NCBI GenBank assembly: GCA_003511885.1
Contig: DOIX01000055.1
Span: 4,597 to 11,050 of the forward strand
Reading direction: 5' to 3'
Length of the DNA stretch: 6,454 bases
From: Cyanobacteria bacterium UBA11153
Lineage (GTDB): Bacteria; Cyanobacteriota; Cyanobacteriia; Cyanobacteriales; Coleofasciculaceae
Positions 1 through 5,566 of the stretch are shown in pieces. Position 1 is the stretch's first letter. Each line of letters opens with the position of its first letter. Below the pieces are notes generated by a model, which worked only from the letters and a program-made list of their open reading frames with translations, was not told the origin of the DNA and ran no database searches. The translations under genes and the position numbers were made by a program.

Positions 1-16
1 AGTCATCAAACCCTCT

Positions 17-48
17 CCCCTGCACCCCTGCACCCCTGCTCCCCTGCT
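17..48. repeat. C-rich octanucleotide tandem repeat (CCCCTGCW x4)
   Basis: Four consecutive 8-base units are seen: CCCCTGCA at 17 and 25, then CCCCTGCT at 33 and 41, with a degenerate fifth unit (CCCCCTCA) at 49-56. The tract ends 27 bases before the first possible start codon of the histidine kinase. A related tract lies at 6391-6416. Short tandem repeats of this sort are common between genes in cyanobacteria. No coding or promoter signal is seen in bases 1-75. Confidence 0.8.
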
Positions 49-75
49 CCCCCTCATTCACAACAGATAAATTAA

Positions 76-1575
76 ATGCGTAACGGCTTATCATATTCCC
101 AATCAGGGTACAAAAATTTACCCCACCCCATCATTGCCTTTCCGATGAATTTACCCAAGCGTCTGCTCAAAACCACCAAGAGAATTTGGTCAAAAATTGA
201 CCCCTTTTCCCTCCAAGTGCGATTAACTGTAGGTATTGCCGCTTTTTCAGCGATGGGATTGAGTGGTGTGGCAATTTGGATGAGTTGGAAAATGCAGCAA
301 ATCCTTGTCACTAGCCAAAAACAAAATATTGAATATCTTGCCAATCGCTTTCCTCACGACGTAGAAATTTATAGCGATATGGTATCGGTGGAAACGGGTA
401 TCCAACGCGCTATTGATAACTTAACTACAGATAAAACTATTCTGTGGGTACGGAATCCTAGTCAATTAATCGTTGCCCAATCTCATCAATTAAAAATTAA
501 GAGCAGTAGTCATTTATTAACTTCAAAAATGGAACCTAGTCCCCAGTTATATAAATTGCAGGGACATTACTGGGTTGCCTGTGGTGCTGACTTGCAAGTC
601 AAGAGTAAGAATCTGGGAAAAGTTTACATAGCCAAAGATATAACTAGCGAACAAATCATGTTTTTAAGTCTGATTAAAACTTTGGCTATTGCTAGTGTTT
701 TTTCTATCGCTGTTATTACTCTTGCGATCGCAATTTATATTCAAAAATCCTTAAAACCACTCCACCGAATTTCTGCGATCGCTAAAACTATTTCTGCTAA
801 TGATTTAGGACAAGCGCGGTTAGATTTAGAAAGGGTTCCCAGTGAAGTTAAGGAGTTAGCCCAAACTTTTGAAACTATGTTGCTTCGCTTATCGGAAGCT
901 TGGGAAATGCAGCGCCAATTTGTCAGCAATTTTTCTCATGAATTACGAACTCCTTTAACTATTGTTTCCGGTTATCTTCAAAGCACCTTAAGACGCGGAA
1001 AAAATCTTACCCAACAACAACAAGAAGCTTTGGTAATAGCAGTATCAGAAACGGATCGAACCATTCAATTATTGAAAGATTTGTTGGATTTAGCCAGAGC
1101 AGATAATGGAAAAATGCACTTTAATATAGAATCAATTATTCTGAATAAATTAGTATCAGAAATAGTGGAAATGGCGATTCAATATAGCAATAGAATCATT
1201 ACCGTGGAAGCGACAGAAGAGATAATTATAGCCAAAGCCGATCCGGATCGTTTAAAACAAGTATTACTCAATTTAATCGATAATGCAGTAAAATACTCAG
1301 AGTCAGATCGACCTGTCATCCTCAAGCTAGATAAACAAAACGAACAAGCAAAAATCGAAATCTGGGATAAAGGTAGAGGCATCCCTTTAGCCCAACAATC
1401 GCGAATCTTTGAAAGATTCTACCGAGTAGATGAAAACCGCGCCAAATCAATAGGAGGCACAGGTTTAGGATTATCAATAGTCAAAACTTTAGTAGAAGGA
1501 ATGGGCGGAAACATTACAGTGCGATCGCAACCCGAAAAAGGAAGTATATTTACTGTAACCTTACCCGGCGTGTAA
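76..1575 (+). CDS. Membrane sensor histidine kinase (HAMP, HisKA, HATPase_c)
   Basis: This is a two-component sensor kinase that would autophosphorylate on histidine and pass the phosphate to a response regulator. Counting from the ATG at 76: a first membrane segment at about 50-70, an extracytoplasmic sensor region at about 74-195 that I do not recognise, a second membrane segment at about 196-222, a HAMP linker at about 223-275, and a dimerisation domain with the H-box FSHELRTP (phosphorylated His288). The ATPase domain follows, with N-box NLIDNAVKYS (about 399-408), G1 DKGRGI (431-436), F-box FERFYR (445-450) and G2 GGTGLGLSI (460-468). All catalytic boxes are intact and no receiver domain is fused. 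No response regulator follows; a partner could lie upstream of the window. The start is uncertain: neither ATG 76 nor ATG 145 (Met24) has a Shine-Dalgarno sequence. ATG 145 gives a more usual short, basic N-terminus (MNLPKRLLKT) before the first membrane segment. Confidence 0.95.
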   Translation: MRNGLSYSQSGYKNLPHPIIAFPMNLPKRLLKTTKRIWSKIDPFSLQVRLTVGIAAFSAMGLSGVAIWMSWKMQQILVTSQKQNIEYLANRFPHDVEIYSDMVSVETGIQRAIDNLTTDKTILWVRNPSQLIVAQSHQLKIKSSSHLLTSKMEPSPQLYKLQGHYWVACGADLQVKSKNLGKVYIAKDITSEQIMFLSLIKTLAIASVFSIAVITLAIAIYIQKSLKPLHRISAIAKTISANDLGQARLDLERVPSEVKELAQTFETMLLRLSEAWEMQRQFVSNFSHELRTPLTIVSGYLQSTLRRGKNLTQQQQEALVIAVSETDRTIQLLKDLLDLARADNGKMHFNIESIILNKLVSEIVEMAIQYSNRIITVEATEEIIIAKADPDRLKQVLLNLIDNAVKYSESDRPVILKLDKQNEQAKIEIWDKGRGIPLAQQSRIFERFYRVDENRAKSIGGTGLGLSIVKTLVEGMGGNITVRSQPEKGSIFTVTLPGV

Positions 1576-1579
1576 ATTT

Positions 1580-1786
1580 ATTGCCTTTGGTTGAGTTGCC
1601 TTGCTTTCACCTAAAATGCGGCAAGGGAAGGAGGCTATAACTGACGGGGTTGGTCAGTCTAGGTAGTTCACTTATCCAACTGTCCACAGTCAGACTAGGG
1701 TAGACTCTCATTCTAGCGTAACATTCCCCAAATAGGAGAGTTCGCTTAAACAAGCTGCATAGTATTATTTCCTATATTAACTAACT
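1580..1786 (+). other. Unexplained intergenic segment with several short stems; possible structured RNA or leader
   Basis: No open frame of note is present. Several inverted repeats lie close together: CCTTGC 1599-1604 with GCAAGG 1621-1626; ACTGAC 1640-1645 with GTCAGT 1653-1658 (7-base loop); ACTG 1679-1682 with CAGT 1687-1690; ACTCTC 1704-1709 with GAGAGT 1736-1741. There is also a direct repeat: GTCAGTCTAGGTAG (1653-1666) and GTCAGACTAGGGTAG (1689-1703). It does not match what I know of tmRNA, RNase P RNA, SRP RNA, Yfr1 or common riboswitches. The strand is assumed from the neighbours. Function is unknown, and short stems can occur by chance. Confidence 0.25.
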
Positions 1787-1825
1787 GTGCCTACTCTGGA
1801 AGTATCAAGAGTTGAGGAAAACAAA

Positions 1826-1897
1826 GTGGACGCAATTCTTATTTTAAGCCTATTGGGTATTCTTGGTTTACTTGAAGCTTTGACTCGTGCGGATTAA
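1826..1897 (+). CDS. Possible 23-residue hydrophobic peptide (unrecognised)
   Basis: The GTG start at 1826 follows GAGGA (1814-1818) with a 7-base gap, a good ribosome binding site. The peptide begins VDAILILSLLGILGLLEALT and ends RAD. Residues about 3-16 are strongly hydrophobic, enough for one short membrane helix. The frame stays open upstream to TAA at 1778, so a 36-codon version from GTG 1787 is possible, but that start has no binding site. The stop TAA overlaps the next ATG (TAATG at 1895-1899), which suggests translational coupling. It does not match the small photosystem, cytochrome b6f or NDH-1 subunits I know. A decayed fragment of a larger gene or transposon end cannot be excluded. 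Confidence 0.3.
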   Translation: MDAILILSLLGILGLLEALTRAD

Positions 1898-2034
1898 TGC
1901 CAGGAGTAGGAGAAATTAACTCTATCGGGGTTATCGGTGGGGTTGCAGGTATTTATTTTCAGGCAAAGGGCGGAAAGAATGGAGGCAAGATGGTTTGTGG
2001 TGTGGAGGGGATTAACCCTGTGGGGACTGCATAA
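1897..2034 (+). CDS. Possible 45-residue Gly-rich small protein, coupled to the upstream frame (unrecognised)
   Basis: The ATG at 1897 shares its A with the stop codon of the preceding small frame. The predicted protein is glycine-rich, has a central stretch around VIGGVAGIYF, then a basic segment KGGKNGGK, one cysteine (VCGVEG), and ends NPVGTA. A further 20 sense codons (2035-2094) follow the TAA in the same frame before TGA at 2095, as might remain from a longer decayed reading frame. I do not recognise the family. The arrangement fits either a pair of coupled mini-genes or a pseudogene remnant. Confidence 0.25.
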   Translation: MPGVGEINSIGVIGGVAGIYFQAKGGKNGGKMVCGVEGINPVGTA

Positions 2035-2109
2035 GTGATGTCTTGTCAGAGATATAAGGATTTAGAGGGAGCGACATCTATAAAATATTTCACTTGAATT
2101 AGTTAGACT

Positions 2110-2116
2110 GAGGAGG
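2110..2116 (+). promoter_or_regulatory. Strong Shine-Dalgarno sequence (GAGGAGG)
   Basis: GAGGAGG lies 5 bases before the ATG at 2122. It is the best ribosome binding site in the window; the larger genes have weak or no such site. It is the main support for the small gene that follows. Confidence 0.6.
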
Positions 2117-2121
2117 TTAAT

Positions 2122-2250
2122 ATGTTTAACTATAAGGAACAGGTACAAGCTTTTGTCAAAATCGTCTATGCTAAGGTAAAAATTAACGGTAAGGAAGAGT
2201 TAGTACCCCTAAAGCTATATCAGGATGGTCATTTGGAACCAAATTATTAA
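2122..2250 (+). CDS. Small hypothetical protein, 42 residues
   Basis: A 42-codon frame starts at ATG 2122 behind GAGGAGG and ends with TAA. The product is hydrophilic with alternating charges: it starts MFNYKEQVQAFVKIVY, continues with a lysine-rich segment (AKVKINGKEELVPLKLY) and ends QDGHLEPNY. It has no membrane segment or signal peptide, and the short strands separated by NGK could form a small beta hairpin. I do not recognise the family. A perfect 9-base-pair hairpin repeat begins 6 bases after the stop and may end the transcript. Upstream, a TATAAAAT stretch (2079-2086) could be a -10 element, without a clear -35. The excellent binding site and clean ending make this the most credible of the three small frames here. 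Confidence 0.5.
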   Translation: MFNYKEQVQAFVKIVYAKVKINGKEELVPLKLYQDGHLEPNY

Positions 2251-2255
2251 TTGAG

Positions 2256-2286
2256 GTAGGGTGCGTTACAAGTTAACGCACCTTAC
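2256..2286. repeat. Hairpin repeat with GGTGCGTTA / TAACGCACC arms
   Basis: The arms GGTGCGTTA (2260-2268) and TAACGCACC (2274-2282) pair perfectly around a 5-base loop. The stem extends outward to 2256 and 2286 with one G-T wobble, giving 13 pairs. The GGTGCGTTA motif is a frequent intergenic palindrome in cyanobacterial genomes. It follows the small gene ending at 2250 and could act as a terminator or RNA-stabilising stem, but it has no run of T after it. Confidence 0.75.
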
Positions 2287-2297
2287 AGGAAATCTAG

Positions 2298-2478
2298 TTA
2301 AGTTAACTCAAGTTGCTAGTTATAAGCAATTAGCACTTCGCCACCTCTTCGCATCACCCTTAGACCCCCTAAATCCCCCTTAGTAAGGGGGACTTTTAAT
2401 CTAGTTCCCCCCTTAATAAGGGGGGTTAGGGGGGTGCTAACGGATAATATTTGTAACTAGCAACTTACGTTAAGTTAA
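2298..2478. mobile_element. MITE-like foldback element, about 180 bp, with nested G/C hairpins
   Basis: The two ends are imperfect inverted copies. The core arm AAGTTGCTAGTTA (2310-2322) is matched exactly by TAACTAGCAACTT (2454-2466). Flanking TTAAGTTAA-type ends (from 2298 and to 2478) and inner TTAGCAC (2330-2336) / GTGCTAA (2434-2440) also pair. Inside are two adjacent perfect hairpins: CCCCCTTA/TAAGGGGG (2375-2391) and CCCCCCTTA/TAAGGGGGG (2407-2425), enclosed by C- and G-rich arms (CCCCCTAAA near 2365, GGTTAGGGGGG near 2424-2434). It encodes no protein, so any movement would need a transposase from elsewhere. It lies 12 bases beyond the stop codon of the minus-strand SLH gene and may serve as that gene's terminator. 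No target-site duplication is clear. Confidence 0.7.
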
Positions 2479-2490
2479 TTGTGAGTTATT

Positions 2491-3192
2491 TTAAATTTCT
2501 TCGGCTACTCCTTGTTCCATTTGACCGATGAAAGCAGCAATATGTTGGATGAATTCTTGCCTACTTAAAGATTTATGACCTCTAAATGTCCGATCGGGGT
2601 AAGCTAAAGGTAAATTATATTGTTCTATTAGCTTTTGTAGGGCGGCAAAATATACCGTTTCCGTTGAGATATCTTTGAGATCGAAAACTGAGGATACGGA
2701 GATAAATTCATCTTCGTCTGAAGGTTGAGAACAGCCTAGTTGTTGTTCTATTAGGGTTAATCTGGGGCTGAAATCTGGCAAATTTTCAGGTACTTCTAGT
2801 TGGAGTGTGGGTTGAGATACGGATTGTTGATTTTCGATGGCATCCAATCGCTGAGTTAGGGTATCAATAGTTAACTGTTGTTGTTCGATGAGAGCGATTT
2901 TCTCTGTCAATGCCTGCTCCAAATCTTCAATTAAAGATATTTGTGAATCCAGGGTGCTAGATGATTGAATTTCGGTGATTTGCTGGGCTAATTCATCAAG
3001 TCTCGATTGGAAATCAGTAACAGTCGTGTTAGATTGTAAAGTTTCAATTTGTTGCTCTAACTGGTTGATTCGAGATTGGAGGAGTTCAGTGGTGCTATCT
3101 GATTGAAACTGCTCGACTTTATACTGTAATTGATCGAGTTGATTTCTCAGAGATGGTAGTTCTAATACTCGTTCGAGGAAGCGTTTCAACAT
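2491..3192 (-). CDS. Coiled-coil protein with a C-terminal SLH-like domain
   Basis: The 233-residue product begins with a basic amphipathic stretch (MLKRFLERVL), followed by a long Gln- and Leu-rich coiled coil at about 15-125. Within this are three 23-residue repeats (19-86). A variable acidic linker (about 125-168) leads to a domain at about 169-224 that resembles the cyanobacterial S-layer homology domain: VFDLKDIS, AALQKLIEQY, YPDRTFRG and SLSRQEF match its usual landmarks. SLH domains normally anchor exported proteins to cell-wall polymers, and cyanobacterial outer-membrane porins carry SLH then coiled coil near the N-terminus. Here the order is reversed and there is no signal peptide. 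The start is well fixed: an in-frame TGA lies eight codons upstream (3214-3216) with no start codon between. The role is unknown; it could be cytoplasmic or exported by an unusual route. It diverges from trpB across 248 bases. Confidence 0.85.
   Translation of the reverse strand: MLKRFLERVLELPSLRNQLDQLQYKVEQFQSDSTTELLQSRINQLEQQIETLQSNTTVTDFQSRLDELAQQITEIQSSSTLDSQISLIEDLEQALTEKIALIEQQQLTIDTLTQRLDAIENQQSVSQPTLQLEVPENLPDFSPRLTLIEQQLGCSQPSDEDEFISVSSVFDLKDISTETVYFAALQKLIEQYNLPLAYPDRTFRGHKSLSRQEFIQHIAAFIGQMEQGVAEEI
2935..3138 (-). repeat. Three tandem 23-residue (69-bp) repeats within the SLH-like gene
   Basis: Residues 19-41, 42-64 and 65-86 of the encoded protein align as tandem units. They share the starts LDQL, INQL and LDEL, a central QS followed by a Ser/Thr-rich patch (QSDST, QSNTT, QSSST), and the ends LQSR, FQSR and SQIS. 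The third unit is one residue shorter. This suggests duplication of a 69-base unit, or selection for a regular coiled-coil rod broken by Ser/Thr patches. Confidence 0.7.
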
Positions 3193-3405
3193 AGTACTAT
3201 GGAAAAATTGATTTCAAGGGTTAAGTCATATCGGATTCTACCGGAAAATAGGGAAAGTTTGCTCGATCTAATCTAGTTGGTGGGGAATTAAGGCAATCGC
3301 ACGCCAGAATCGCTAGTTTGCACAGAATGGCTCGGGGCTGGAAGCTTCAGGATTAGCAGGAAGGAAGGCTTCGCGATCGCATCGCAAGATCGCACCAGGA
3401 AGGAC

Positions 3406-3411
3406 TATAAT
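3406..3411 (+). promoter_or_regulatory. Candidate -10 element (TATAAT) upstream of trpB
   Basis: A perfect TATAAT lies 29 bases before the trpB start codon, which would give a leader of roughly 20-25 bases. No good -35 element is seen about 17 bases upstream, where HIP1-type GC-rich sequence (3373-3391) lies instead. I see no leader peptide or attenuator. Confidence 0.35.
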
Positions 3412-3440
3412 CAAATATTGTTCCGTATACTGAGTTTGCT

Positions 3441-4703
3441 GTGACTGCTACTCCCCTGCGATCGACCTCCCAATCTACCGCTCAGGCTTCTGCTCAACAA
3501 CCGGATGCCTTGGGGCGGTTTGGGAAATTTGGCGGCAAGTATGTGCCAGAAACCCTAATGCCTGCTTTGTTTGAACTGGAGCAGTCATTCGCTCAATATC
3601 GCAATGAACCGGATTTTCAGCAAGAATTACAACAACTACTGCGAGACTATGTAGGACGACCATCCCCTCTCTACTTCGCGGAACGGTTAACTGCTTATTA
3701 TGCTAAACCTGATGGTAGCGGGCCGCAAATTTATTTGAAGCGGGAAGACTTAAATCATACAGGCGCTCATAAAATTAATAATGCTCTGGCTCAGGTTTTA
3801 TTGGCTAAACGGATGGGCAAACGCCGGATTATTGCTGAAACAGGTGCAGGGCAACATGGTGTGGCAACAGCAACGGTTTGTGCCCGGTTTGGTTTGGAAT
3901 GTATAGTTTATATGGGCGTTCAGGATATGGAACGTCAGGCTCTTAATGTATTTAGAATGCGATTAATGGGGGCAAAAGTCCAACCTGTATCCGCTGGCAC
4001 GGGGACTCTCAAAGATGCGACTTCCGAAGCAATTCGCGATTGGGTAACTAATGTCGAAACTACTCACTATATTTTAGGTTCAGTCGCAGGCCCTCATCCT
4101 TACCCGATGTTGGTGCGAGACTTTCAGGCAGTGATTGGAGCAGAAACTCGCGCTCAGTGTTTGGAAAAATGGGGCGGTTTACCAGATATTCTCCTGGCTT
4201 GTGTTGGTGGTGGCTCGAATGCCATGGGACTATTTCACGAATTTGTCAATGAACCCACGGTAAGATTAATCGGTGTGGAAGCAGCAGGAGAAGGCGTGGA
4301 TTCGGAAAAACATGCCGCAACCTTGACGCGGGGACGGCCTGGAGTGTTACATGGAGCAATGAGTTATTTACTTCAAGACGATGATGGTCAGGTAATCGAA
4401 GCTCATTCAATCAGTGCCGGACTGGATTATCCTGGAGTAGGCCCAGAACACAGCTATTTAAAAGATATCGGACGGTGCGAATATTATGCCGTAACCGATG
4501 AAGACGCGATCGCAGCCTTGAGAAGGTTATCGGAATTAGAAGGAATTATACCAGCACTAGAAACTTCCCACGCGATCGCCTATCTGGAAACTCTCTGCCC
4601 TCAACTCGACGGCAGCCCTCGCTTAATTATCAATTGTTCCGGACGCGGCGACAAGGATGTCCAAACTGTTGCTAAAGTAATTAATTTGGGGAATGGAGAT
4701 TAA
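3441..4703 (+). CDS. trpB: Tryptophan synthase beta subunit
   Basis: TrpB is the PLP enzyme that condenses indole with L-serine to make L-tryptophan, the last step of the pathway, working in the cytoplasm as an alpha2-beta2 complex with TrpA. The 420-residue protein has the family hallmarks: [19 protein letters not shown] near the start (25-43), [10 protein letters not shown] with the PLP-binding lysine at 111, ETGAGQHG with the catalytic glutamate at 133, the phosphate-binding GGGSNAMG (256-263), [11 protein letters not shown] (283-293), [11 protein letters not shown] (327-337) and CSGRGDKD near the end (399-406). Lysine and glutamate are 22 apart, as in E. coli. It is longer than the usual ~400 residues because of a Ser/Thr/Gln-rich N-terminal extension of about 20 residues. 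The start is GTG: an in-frame TAA lies at 3408-3410 and no other start codon lies between. No strong ribosome binding site is seen. No trpA or other trp gene is adjacent, as is usual in cyanobacteria, where trp genes are dispersed. Confidence 0.98.
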   Translation: MTATPLRSTSQSTAQASAQQPDALGRFGKFGGKYVPETLMPALFELEQSFAQYRNEPDFQQELQQLLRDYVGRPSPLYFAERLTAYYAKPDGSGPQIYLKREDLNHTGAHKINNALAQVLLAKRMGKRRIIAETGAGQHGVATATVCARFGLECIVYMGVQDMERQALNVFRMRLMGAKVQPVSAGTGTLKDATSEAIRDWVTNVETTHYILGSVAGPHPYPMLVRDFQAVIGAETRAQCLEKWGGLPDILLACVGGGSNAMGLFHEFVNEPTVRLIGVEAAGEGVDSEKHAATLTRGRPGVLHGAMSYLLQDDDGQVIEAHSISAGLDYPGVGPEHSYLKDIGRCEYYAVTDEDAIAALRRLSELEGIIPALETSHAIAYLETLCPQLDGSPRLIINCSGRGDKDVQTVAKVINLGNGD

Positions 4704-4730
4704 AGAATAGAGAATGGGAAACGAGGAAAA

Positions 4731-4765
4731 ACCAACAACCAACCATCAACCACTAACAACCAAGT
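4731..4765. repeat. Degenerate heptanucleotide tandem repeat (ACCAACC type)
   Basis: Five 7-base units lie in register: ACCAACA, ACCAACC, ATCAACC, ACTAACA and ACCAAGT. The tract is 28 bases downstream of the trpB stop, in a 182-base gap that otherwise shows no gene, hairpin terminator or clear promoter. It resembles the short tandemly repeated repetitive (STRR) heptamers described in cyanobacteria. Confidence 0.65.
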
Positions 4766-4885
4766 ATGAAAGAAAGATGAAATATTGCCAGAAGAAGGTC
4801 AATTGTAAATTAAGATACATCTGTTGGCTCTAATTACGGTACTAAATTCATCCCATACCTCTCATCCCTCTTGCCAATCTATTGA

Positions 4886-5428
4886 ATGAAGACAAAACGT
4901 TTGACAGAGGTTATCATTACCACACTTATTGGTTTCAGTTGGCTAAACAGTTGTAGCTCATCCTTGAGTATCAGCCCCAGTATACCCGCTGAAAAAGTGC
5001 CCGATTCGACCATTGCCCGAAACCCAAATTCTCGTGAATACGCTAAGTTGGAAGAATCGGTTCATCAAGAGATTAATCGATATCGCCAATCCCGTAATTT
5101 GCCACCATTAACCTTAAACGCTGCTATCAGCAAAGAAGCAAGACTTCACAGTGAGGCGATGGCACGAGGAAAAGTGCCCTTTAGTCATAAAGGATTTCCA
5201 GAAAGAATAACAGCTATTGCGCAAAAGATTCCCTATCGCAGTGCAGCAGAAAATGTCGCCTATAACCAAGGTTACTCCAATCCAGAGCAACAAGCAGTTG
5301 AGGGTTGGATTAAAAGTGAAAATCATCGCCAAAATATGGAAGGAAACTTCGATCTTACAGGTATTGGCGTTAGTAAAAATGATCGAGGAGAGTATTACTT
5401 TACCCAAGTTTTCATCAAACGTAGTTAG
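4886..5428 (+). CDS. CAP-domain (SCP/PR-1-like) protein, probable lipoprotein
   Basis: The 180-residue protein has a basic, hydrophobic N-terminus (MKTKRLTEVI then ITTLIGFSWL) ending at a lipobox-like LNSC with Cys23. This implies export and lipid anchoring. Asn before Ser-Cys is not the commonest lipobox, so cleavage as an ordinary secreted protein is an alternative. A Ser/Pro-rich linker (about 24-50) leads to a CAP domain (about 54-178) with the usual features: EINRYRQSRNLPPL, LHSEAMA (His88), FSHKGFPERI (His101), AENVAYN (Glu122), GWIKSENHRQNM (His147), and the final strands GIGVSKN and YYFTQVFIKR. The His/Glu set that can bind metal in the CAP cavity is present. Bacterial CAP proteins are extracytoplasmic and mostly of unknown role. 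The ATG at 4886 has no clear ribosome binding site. It lies alone between trpB and the exonuclease gene. Confidence 0.9.
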   Translation: MKTKRLTEVIITTLIGFSWLNSCSSSLSISPSIPAEKVPDSTIARNPNSREYAKLEESVHQEINRYRQSRNLPPLTLNAAISKEARLHSEAMARGKVPFSHKGFPERITAIAQKIPYRSAAENVAYNQGYSNPEQQAVEGWIKSENHRQNMEGNFDLTGIGVSKNDRGEYYFTQVFIKRS

Positions 5429-5455
5429 TTTGTTGTTGATTATCAATTATTAGTT

Positions 5456-5478
5456 ATTGGTTACTAGTTATAACCAAT
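5456..5478. repeat. Inverted repeat ATTGGTTA / TAACCAAT after the CAP gene
   Basis: The arms ATTGGTTA (5456-5463) and TAACCAAT (5471-5478) flank a 7-base loop, 27 bases after the CAP gene stop. It has no following T-run, so a terminator role is only possible. Its right half, CTAGTTATAACCAAT (5464-5478), differs by one base from CTAGTTATAAGCAAT (2316-2330) in the foldback element at 2298-2478. Confidence 0.55.
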
Positions 5479-5510
5479 CGCAAACAAGAAGAGAATTAAC
5501 TCCATTGCCA

Positions 5511-5566
5511 ACAACAAACAACAAACAACAAACAACAAACACCAAACAAAAAACAAAAAACAACCA
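5511..5566. repeat. Heptanucleotide tandem repeat (ACAACAA x4 plus variants) abutting a start codon
   Basis: Eight 7-base units run in perfect register: ACAACAA four times (5511-5538), then ACACCAA, ACAAAAA, ACAAAAA and ACAACCA. The last unit ends at 5566, and the ATG of the exonuclease gene begins at 5567. The tract therefore forms the whole immediate leader and leaves no Shine-Dalgarno sequence. A partial reverse copy, TTTGTTGTTG (5429-5438), pairs with CAACAACAAA (5509-5518). Confidence 0.85.

Noticed and set aside
72..344. Minus-strand 90-codon open frame opposite the kinase start
   Set aside because: It lies antisense to the kinase's N-terminus, has no binding site or recognisable domain, and is a shadow of the real gene.
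1826..1897. Small photosynthetic subunit (PetN, PetM, PsbX, Ycf12 or similar)
   Set aside because: The hydrophobic peptide does not match the remembered sequences of these subunits, and its helix is short.
1780..2100. Decayed C-terminus of a TnpB/IS605-type transposase with an omega-RNA-like end
   Set aside because: A loose resemblance (for example a Glu-Asn...Ala-Ile-Leu-Ile-Leu run) was considered, but no zinc-finger cysteines, RuvC motif or consistent reading frame could be found.
2375..2425. Standard Rho-independent terminator(s)
   Set aside because: The G/C hairpins are strong but lack an adjacent T-run in either direction for the second one, and they lie within a larger foldback repeat; termination remains only possible.
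5114..5446. Minus-strand 110-codon frame and plus-strand 78-codon frame (5217-5453) over the CAP gene
   Set aside because: Both overlap the well-supported CAP domain in other frames and show no family features.
5511..5566. CRISPR-like array
   Set aside because: The 7-base units are contiguous with no spacers; this is a simple tandem repeat.
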